A DNA stretch of 64,000 nucleotides, taken from Microbacterium hatanonis. Lineage in GTDB: Bacteria; Actinomycetota; Actinomycetes; Actinomycetales; Microbacteriaceae. The notes beneath the pieces are model-generated. The model saw nothing but the letters and a program-made list of their open reading frames with translations, did no database searches and was not told the origin of the DNA. The stretch is from NCBI RefSeq assembly GCF_008017415.1, contig NZ_VRSV01000002.1:434001-498000 (forward strand). Reading direction: 5' to 3'. Positions within the stretch are counted from its first letter, which is position 1, and each line of letters starts with the position of its first letter. Below are positions 59,386 through 64,000 of this stretch, piece by piece. The position numbers were made by a program, and so were the translations under genes.

Positions 59386-60753
59386 GTGAGTACGCCCGCC
59401 CTCTCCGCCGAGCAGGAGGCCCTCTTCCGGCTGATCGAAGACACGCGAGAGCACGTCTTCGTGACGGGCCGTGCCGGCACGGGGAAGTCCACGCTCCTGC
59501 AGTACCTGGCCTGGAACACTTCCAAGCAGATCGCCGTCTGCGCTCCGACCGGCGTCGCGGCGCTGAACGTCGAGGGGCAGACGATCCACTCGCTGTTCAA
59601 GCTGCCGATCGGGCTCATCGCATCCGGCGACATCGATCAGACCGATGCGACGCGCAAGATCCTCAACGCGATAGACACGCTCGTGATCGACGAGATCTCC
59701 ATGGTGAACGCCGACCTCATGGACGGCATCGACCGGTCGCTCCGTCAGGCCCGCAACCGCCGGGCTGAGCCGTTCGGCGGGGTTCAGATCGTGATGTTCG
59801 GCGACCCGTACCAGCTCGCACCCGTGCCCCCTCGCGGCGACGAGGCGCGGTACATCGCCGACCACTACCGGTCGTTCTGGTTCTTCGACGCGAAGGTGTG
59901 GGCGGGCGAGGCCGCGGGTGACGGTCTCATCGAGCTCGGCCGGCACGGCGCCGACCTCCACATCCGCGAGCTGACCGAGATCCACCGTCAGTCGGACCCC
60001 GCCTTCAAGGCCCTCCTCAACGGGGTGCGGTACGGGCACGTCACCGCCGACATGGCGGGGGTGCTCAACGGCGCCGGCGCGCGGAAGCCTCCGGATCCCG
60101 CCGATGGCGAGCACCCGATCATCACCCTCGCCACCCGCAACGACATCGTCAACACGATCAACCGTCGGCATCTCGACGCGCTGGTCGGGCGCATGCAGAC
60201 CGCCAACGCCGAGATCAACGGCGACTTCGGCCGGGGCGATGCGAGCTACCCCGCCGACGCCGAGCTGAAGCTGAAGGTCGGCGCCCAGGTGATGTTCCTG
60301 CGCAATGACATCTCGAACTTCGGCGAGCCGCCGAGGTGGGTCAACGGCACGATCGGCACGGTGAAGCGCATCACGGGGTCGAGCGTGCGGGTAGAGGTCG
60401 ACGGCAAGACCTACGACGTCGAGCCGGCCGTCTGGGAGAAGTTCCGCTACGCCTACAACCCCGGGTCGAAGACGCTCTCCCGAGAGATCGTGGCGGAGTT
60501 CCAGCAGTTCCCGTTGCGGTTGGCGTGGGCGGTGACGATCCACAAGTCGCAGGGCAAGACGTACGATCGCGCGATCATCGACCTCGGCTCGGGCGCGTTC
60601 GCCCCCGGGCAGACCTACGTCGCGCTCAGCCGGCTGACGTCGCTCGACGGTCTCTACCTCACGCGACCGCTGCGCCCGAGCGACATCCGCGTCGATCCGG
60701 ACGTGCAGCGGTTCATGGCCGGCGTGCGCGCCGCGCGGGCTCAGGCGACCTGA
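59386..60753 (+). CDS. PIF1-like ATP-dependent DNA helicase
   Basis: A 455-residue superfamily 1B helicase. The Walker A motif is VTGRAGTGKST (26-36), preceded by a Q-type region EQEALFRLIEDT; motif Ia is CAPTGVAALNV, motif II is VIDEISMV, motif III GDPYQLAPV, then TEIHRQSDPAF, and motif VI lies within AWAVTIHKSQGKTYDRAII and YVALSRLTSLDGL. PIF1 helicases unwind 5'-to-3' and resolve G-quadruplexes and stalled forks. The GTG at 59386 is six nt after TAACAT (59374-59379), suggesting a leaderless mRNA. Its last 13 bases overlap the convergent heme oxygenase gene. Confidence 0.92.
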   Translation: MSTPALSAEQEALFRLIEDTREHVFVTGRAGTGKSTLLQYLAWNTSKQIAVCAPTGVAALNVEGQTIHSLFKLPIGLIASGDIDQTDATRKILNAIDTLVIDEISMVNADLMDGIDRSLRQARNRRAEPFGGVQIVMFGDPYQLAPVPPRGDEARYIADHYRSFWFFDAKVWAGEAAGDGLIELGRHGADLHIRELTEIHRQSDPAFKALLNGVRYGHVTADMAGVLNGAGARKPPDPADGEHPIITLATRNDIVNTINRRHLDALVGRMQTANAEINGDFGRGDASYPADAELKLKVGAQVMFLRNDISNFGEPPRWVNGTIGTVKRITGSSVRVEVDGKTYDVEPAVWEKFRYAYNPGSKTLSREIVAEFQQFPLRLAWAVTIHKSQGKTYDRAIIDLGSGAFAPGQTYVALSRLTSLDGLYLTRPLRPSDIRVDPDVQRFMAGVRAARAQAT

Positions 60754-61394
60754 GTCGCCTTGGCTCGGCCGAGGTCTTCGAACAGCTCGGTGTTGAAGCG
60801 GTAGGCCAGCAGCACCTCGTCGATCACGCGTTGCTGTTCCGCAGCGTCCCAGGGCGCGGCATCCAACTGCTCGCGGTAGACGTCCTTGAACGCCTTCGGG
60901 TCGGCGATGTCGTCGAACACGTAGAACCCGATGCCGTTGGTCTCGAAGCCGAAGCGGCGCTGCATGAGCCGGCCGATGAACTGGCCGCCCGACAGGTCGC
61001 CGAGGTAGCGGGTGTAGTGATGCGCGACGAACCCGCCGGGCCAGGTGGCCCCGACCTGTTCGATGCGGGCGACATACGCCCGCGTGGTGGGGAGGGGCTC
61101 GATCCGCTCGCGCCAGTCGGGTCCGATGAGGAACTCGAGGTCGGCTTCGAGGGCGGGGAGCCGCGTGAGCCGGTCGCTGATGAACACGGATGCGACGGGG
61201 TCGCGTCGCATCCGCTCCGCCGCCGCCTCGAGGGCGGCGTAGATGCACCAGTGCTGGGCGACCAGCGCGACGTAGTCGTCGCGGGTGCCCTCGCCCTTCA
61301 TGAGGTCGGTCATGAAGCCGGAGCCTTCGCTCGACGAGTGCGCGCTGCTCGAGCGCTCGCGAAGTGCGGCGGAGAAGAGGATGACGTCGCTCAT
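60741..61394 (-). CDS. Biliverdin-producing heme oxygenase
   Basis: A 217-residue HmuO-type heme oxygenase. It opens heme to biliverdin, CO and free iron. The proximal His lies in SSAHSSSEG and the distal helix carries GDLSGGQFIGRLMQRRF, both diagnostic. The ATG at 61394 gives the N-terminus common to the family (MSDVILFSAALRE). In-frame ATGs at 61403 and 61406 are possible, and the latter would fit a leaderless mRNA with TACTTT as -10. A partial iron box lies just upstream, and a DUF2470 protein lies upstream on the same strand, so the two belong to heme-iron use. Confidence 0.93.
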   Translation of the reverse strand: MSDVILFSAALRERSSSAHSSSEGSGFMTDLMKGEGTRDDYVALVAQHWCIYAALEAAAERMRRDPVASVFISDRLTRLPALEADLEFLIGPDWRERIEPLPTTRAYVARIEQVGATWPGGFVAHHYTRYLGDLSGGQFIGRLMQRRFGFETNGIGFYVFDDIADPKAFKDVYREQLDAAPWDAAEQQRVIDEVLLAYRFNTELFEDLGRAKATQVA

Positions 61395-61412
61395 AACGGT
61401 CATCATAGGGGA

Positions 61413-61434
61413 AAGTAAGGGCGCCCTAACCTAC
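61413..61434. promoter_or_regulatory. Possible DtxR/IdeR iron box
   Basis: Read leftward, TAGGTTAGGGCGCCCTTACT holds one nearly perfect half-site (TAGGTTAG) of the TTAGGTTAGSCTAACCTAA consensus and a poorer second half; GGGCGCCC at the centre is palindromic. The spacing between halves is wider than canonical, so the call is tentative. Confidence 0.35.
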
Positions 61435-61465
61435 AGATTTCCTCGGGGTCACCCGAGAGCACCTG

Positions 61466-61777
61466 TCAGCCGTGCGGGCGCGGCTCGATGCCGAGTCGCT
61501 CGCAGGCTCCGTCGTAGAGGGCGACGATCTCCCGTCGCACCTCCGGACGCTCGGTGATGGGTCCGCTCGGCCACGGCACCCGCAGCGGTTCGACCGCGCC
61601 GTCCGCCCCCGTGACCTCCCACTCGCCGCCGTCGCCGTCGAACGACGTCATGGTGGCCGAAACCGCTGCGGGGTCGAGACCGAACGCACGCGCGATGAGG
61701 ATGTTGTCATCGGTGTGGTCGCTGTTCATGTGGCGGAGGACGCCCGCGATCGTGGCGTCGTCGAAGCTGTGCGGCAT
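61466..61777 (-). CDS. DUF2470 protein, probable heme-iron accessory
   Basis: A 103-residue protein that is a free-standing DUF2470 domain. HMNSDHTDDNILIARAFG is the family hallmark, followed by TSFDGDGGEWEVTG and PWPSGPITERPEVRREIVALYD. In HugZ-type heme-degrading proteins this domain is the C-terminal part, and its histidines contact heme. As the gene lies 71 nt upstream of the heme oxygenase on the same strand, I infer a heme-handling or regulatory role. It has its own short intergenic region on both sides. Confidence 0.85.
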   Translation of the reverse strand: MPHSFDDATIAGVLRHMNSDHTDDNILIARAFGLDPAAVSATMTSFDGDGGEWEVTGADGAVEPLRVPWPSGPITERPEVRREIVALYDGACERLGIEPRPHG

Positions 61778-61909
61778 CGCCCCAGCCTAGGCAAACTCGT
61801 GATCCAGCTGTGACCTGCCCTCAGCCGATGATCGGGGTGGGGGCGGAGCGGTGTGATTCAATTCTTGGACGCGTAAAACCACGCGTGCAGGATCCCCCGG
61901 GGGGTGAGG

Positions 61910-63190
61910 ATGCGAATCCTTCCCAAGCGCCGCGGCGCCGCGGTCGCCGCGGGCGTGGCATTGGCATTGATCGCGCTGAGCGGCTGCTCCGCTCAGCAGA
62001 CGGTCGACATCGACGTACCCCCGCAGACCGAGGCCGCGCTCCCCGCTGAGACGGTGACGCAGCTCGAGGCCGCCGTCACCGCGGCGATGACGGCGACCGG
62101 GTCGTCGGGCGCGATCGTCGGGGTCTGGGCGCCGTGGAGCGGCACGTGGGTGACCGCGCTGGGAACGCAGTCGATCGGCGGGTCCGAGCCGGTGACGGCG
62201 GACATGGGCTTCCGCGCGGCCGACGTCACGCGGGCGATGACGTGCGACGTCCTGTACGCGGTGGCCGCGGAGGGCGCGCTCTCGGTCGACGACTCGGTGA
62301 CGATGTACGTGTCCGCCGTGCCCGAACTCGCCGACGTGACACTGCGCCAGCTCTGCGACAGCACCTCCGGCATCGGCTCGTACGCGTCGCAGCTGCAGTC
62401 GCTGGTGCTGTCCAATCCCGCTCGGGTCTGGAACCCGCGGGAATTGGCGGCGTACGGTCTCGCCGAGCTCGACGACTCGCAGCCCGGCACGGTGTTCCGC
62501 GACTCCGACGCCGGGTACCTCATCCTCGGTCTCGCCCTCGAACGCGCGAAGAACGAGAGCCTCCCGTCGCTCATCGAGCGTTACATCACGGAGCCGCTGG
62601 AGCTGCCGTCGACGCGTCTGCCCGCGACCGCGGCACAGGCCCCCGGCGACGGCGCCGTCCTCGACGGCCACTGGTCGACGCCCGATGCGGCCGGAGCCTG
62701 GAACTGCACCGATCCCGCGGACTTCACCACGTTGTCGTCGAGCATCGGCGGCGCCGACTCGGGCGCCGTCACCACGATCGACGACCTCGGCCGGTACGCG
62801 CAGGCTCTTGCGACGAACGCGCTCGGGTCCGAGGATGACGGGCGCTTCTCGACCCCGCTGCCGGTGTCCGCCGACCAGCCGACGTGGCTCACGACGACGG
62901 GCGGCGCCTATCAGGCCGGCTCGCTCGTCGGGCAGTACGGATCGATCCCCGGCTACATCACCGCCGCCTTCGCCGACCCGACCACCGGCATGACCGTCGC
63001 GGTCGTCCTCAACAACTCGGGCGCGAACCAGGCGATCGGCGCATGGCTGGCGTGGGAGCTCGCGGCGATCGCTTCGAAGGCCCCGGCGGCAGCCGGCCAG
63101 ACCGTGCCCGAGGCCGGTCTGCCGTGGACGGCCCAGCAGTGGCACGACCAGATCGCGGGCAACGCGATCTGCGCGCCGCCCGCGGCGTGA
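61910..63190 (+). CDS. Lipoprotein with inactive beta-lactamase-family fold
   Basis: A 426-residue exported protein (a GTG at 61904 is an alternative start). The signal peptide ends in LIALSGC (Cys near residue 26). The remaining fold is that of class C beta-lactamases/penicillin-binding serine hydrolases, with LSVDDSV, LRQLCDSTSGIG, and DAGYLILGLALE. All three catalytic motifs are altered: the SxxK position reads DVTR (about 105-108, in FRAADVTRAMT), the YxN position reads DSD (FRDSDAGY), and the late HxG/KTG box reads QYG (GQYGSIPGY). It therefore probably binds cell-wall peptides without cleaving them. The assignment of equivalent positions is by eye. Confidence 0.82.
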   Translation: MRILPKRRGAAVAAGVALALIALSGCSAQQTVDIDVPPQTEAALPAETVTQLEAAVTAAMTATGSSGAIVGVWAPWSGTWVTALGTQSIGGSEPVTADMGFRAADVTRAMTCDVLYAVAAEGALSVDDSVTMYVSAVPELADVTLRQLCDSTSGIGSYASQLQSLVLSNPARVWNPRELAAYGLAELDDSQPGTVFRDSDAGYLILGLALERAKNESLPSLIERYITEPLELPSTRLPATAAQAPGDGAVLDGHWSTPDAAGAWNCTDPADFTTLSSSIGGADSGAVTTIDDLGRYAQALATNALGSEDDGRFSTPLPVSADQPTWLTTTGGAYQAGSLVGQYGSIPGYITAAFADPTTGMTVAVVLNNSGANQAIGAWLAWELAAIASKAPAAAGQTVPEAGLPWTAQQWHDQIAGNAICAPPAA

Positions 63191-63209
63191 CGATCGCCTC
63201 GGCCGTGTC

Positions 63210-64000
63210 GTGACGACGCGTCGGACGAACACCGCGCTCGCCTTCGTCCTCGTCGGACTCGTCTGTCAGGAGGTCGGAGCGTCGGTCGCCGTGCTCCTGT
63301 TCCCGCAGGTCGGGCCCCTGGGCATGGTCATGCTGCGGCTGGTGTTCTCTGCCGCGATCCTGCTCCTCATCGCGCGACCCCGCCTGCGCGGGCACACCGC
63401 GAGCGCCTGGCGCTCCGTGCTGGCCTTCGGTGCGGTGCTCGCCTTGATGAACGGATTGTTCTACCTCGCGCTGTCGAGGTTGCCCCTCGGCGTCACGGTG
63501 ACGATCGAGGTGCTGGGGCCGCTCGCCCTCTCGATCATCGCGAGCCGCCGCGCGTCGGCGTGGGTCTGGGCGGGCCTCGCCCTCGTCGGGGTCGCCGCGC
63601 TCGGGGGCGGCGGCTGGGATCGGCTCGATCTGCTCGGCGTGCTCTTCGCCCTCGGTGCGGCGGCCGCGTGGGCGCTGTACATCCTCGCGTCCGCACGCGT
63701 GGGCGCCGAGTTCCCGCGACTCGACGGGCTCGCTCTGGCGATGACGGTCGGCGCCCTGATCGCACTGCCGTTCGGCGTCGTCGACGGCGGATCGGCGCTC
63801 CTGCGGCCCGAGCTCCTCGCGCTCGGGCTCGCGGTGGCCATCCTGTCATCGACCATCCCCTACGCGCTCGAACTGCTCGCACTGCGCCGACTGCCCGCCT
63901 CGACGTTCGCGATCCTCATGAGCCTGGGCCCGGTGACCGCCTCGCTCGCCGGGTTCTTCCTGCTCCAGCAGCACCTCGCATGGCTGGAGATCGTCGGGAT
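63210..64000 (+). CDS. EamA/DMT-family exporter (RhtA-like), 3'-truncated
   Basis: The open frame starts with GTG at 63210, 20 nt after the previous stop, and runs off the end of the window with 263 codons visible. About nine hydrophobic segments appear in the usual EamA layout of two five-helix halves. MLRLVFSAAILLLIARPRLR, LPLGVTVTIEVLGPLALSI and ALRRLPASTFAILMSLGPVTASL closely follow the RhtA threonine/homoserine exporter subgroup, so export of an amino acid or similar small metabolite is likely. Expect roughly 20-40 more residues beyond the window. GCCGTGTC precedes the start and gives no clear ribosome site. Confidence 0.85.
   Translation, partial: MTTRRTNTALAFVLVGLVCQEVGASVAVLLFPQVGPLGMVMLRLVFSAAILLLIARPRLRGHTASAWRSVLAFGAVLALMNGLFYLALSRLPLGVTVTIEVLGPLALSIIASRRASAWVWAGLALVGVAALGGGGWDRLDLLGVLFALGAAAAWALYILASARVGAEFPRLDGLALAMTVGALIALPFGVVDGGSALLRPELLALGLAVAILSSTIPYALELLALRRLPASTFAILMSLGPVTASLAGFFLLQQHLAWLEIVG

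Noticed and set aside
61413..61434. Confident DtxR/IdeR box before heme oxygenase
   Set aside because: Only one half-site matches well and the spacing between halves is larger than in the 19-bp consensus. Kept as a low-confidence feature only.

Overview
This window reads as one contiguous piece of a high-GC Gram-positive chromosome, most likely Microbacteriaceae (a Microbacterium-like actinomycete). The pointers are strong G/C bias at third codon positions, frequent GTG starts, dense ATGA/GTGA start-stop overlaps, several promoters whose -10 lies 6-7 nt from the start codon (leaderless mRNAs), the fused CopD-CtaG protein, and the zinc-free L28-L33-S14 ribosomal trio. The genus is inferred; no rRNA gene is present.

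Region 1 (1-23.2 kb) is a glucuronide/hemicellulose catabolic island. It starts inside a sugar ABC importer (binding protein and two permeases, no ATPase). A divergent pair follows: manD and an SDR leftward, uxaC-uxuB rightward. Next come a Dpp-type ABC importer with a GH43 enzyme, a TetR regulator, a GH1 glycosidase, an MFS carrier, a second SDR, beta-glucuronidase (uidA), a Gfo/Idh oxidoreductase, gluconokinase and a LacI regulator. Six near-identical palindromes (consensus TGGCAATCGRTTGYCA) sit at the promoters; at most of them the right half-site is also the -35 element. Together UidA, UxaC, UxuB and ManD convert a glucuronide to 2-keto-3-deoxygluconate. The kinase and aldolase for that product are not in the window.

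Region 2 (23.4-27.8 kb) holds a MarR-controlled Baeyer-Villiger monooxygenase translationally coupled to an SMP-30-like lipoprotein, then a small membrane protein with a zinc-finger-like N-terminus.

Region 3 (27.8-44.2 kb) is the most interesting part: what looks like a complete peptidoglycan-fragment scavenging locus. Leftward run an RpiR/MurR-like regulator, an MFS protein and NagB. Rightward run a Dpp-type ABC importer (lipoprotein, two permeases, fused double ATPase) interleaved with MurQ, AnmK, a dipeptide epimerase and an AmiE/YfeW-like serine hydrolase, then an FAD/Fe-S D-lactate dehydrogenase and NagA. The enzymes account for each part of an imported muropeptide: the anhydro-sugar, the lactyl ether, the peptide and the acetyl group. 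An ABC importer replaces the usual PTS (MurP) or AmpG route.

Region 4 (44.2-54.5 kb) has an aldo/keto reductase flanked by two copies of a 66-nt palindromic repeat, then a zinc locus: Zur box, ZnuA-ZnuC-ZnuB, a DUF2087 protein, Zur, a UPF0718 permease and its TIGR03943 partner. A membrane-anchored protein, a 3-methyladenine DNA glycosylase and a polytopic glycosyltransferase-like protein follow.

Region 5 (54.5-64 kb) is housekeeping: rpmB-rpmG-rpsN, an HU protein, CopD-CtaG, a PIF1-like helicase, heme oxygenase with a DUF2470 protein, a serine-hydrolase-fold lipoprotein that has lost its catalytic residues, and a truncated EamA exporter. No tRNA, rRNA, CRISPR array, insertion sequence or prophage was seen.
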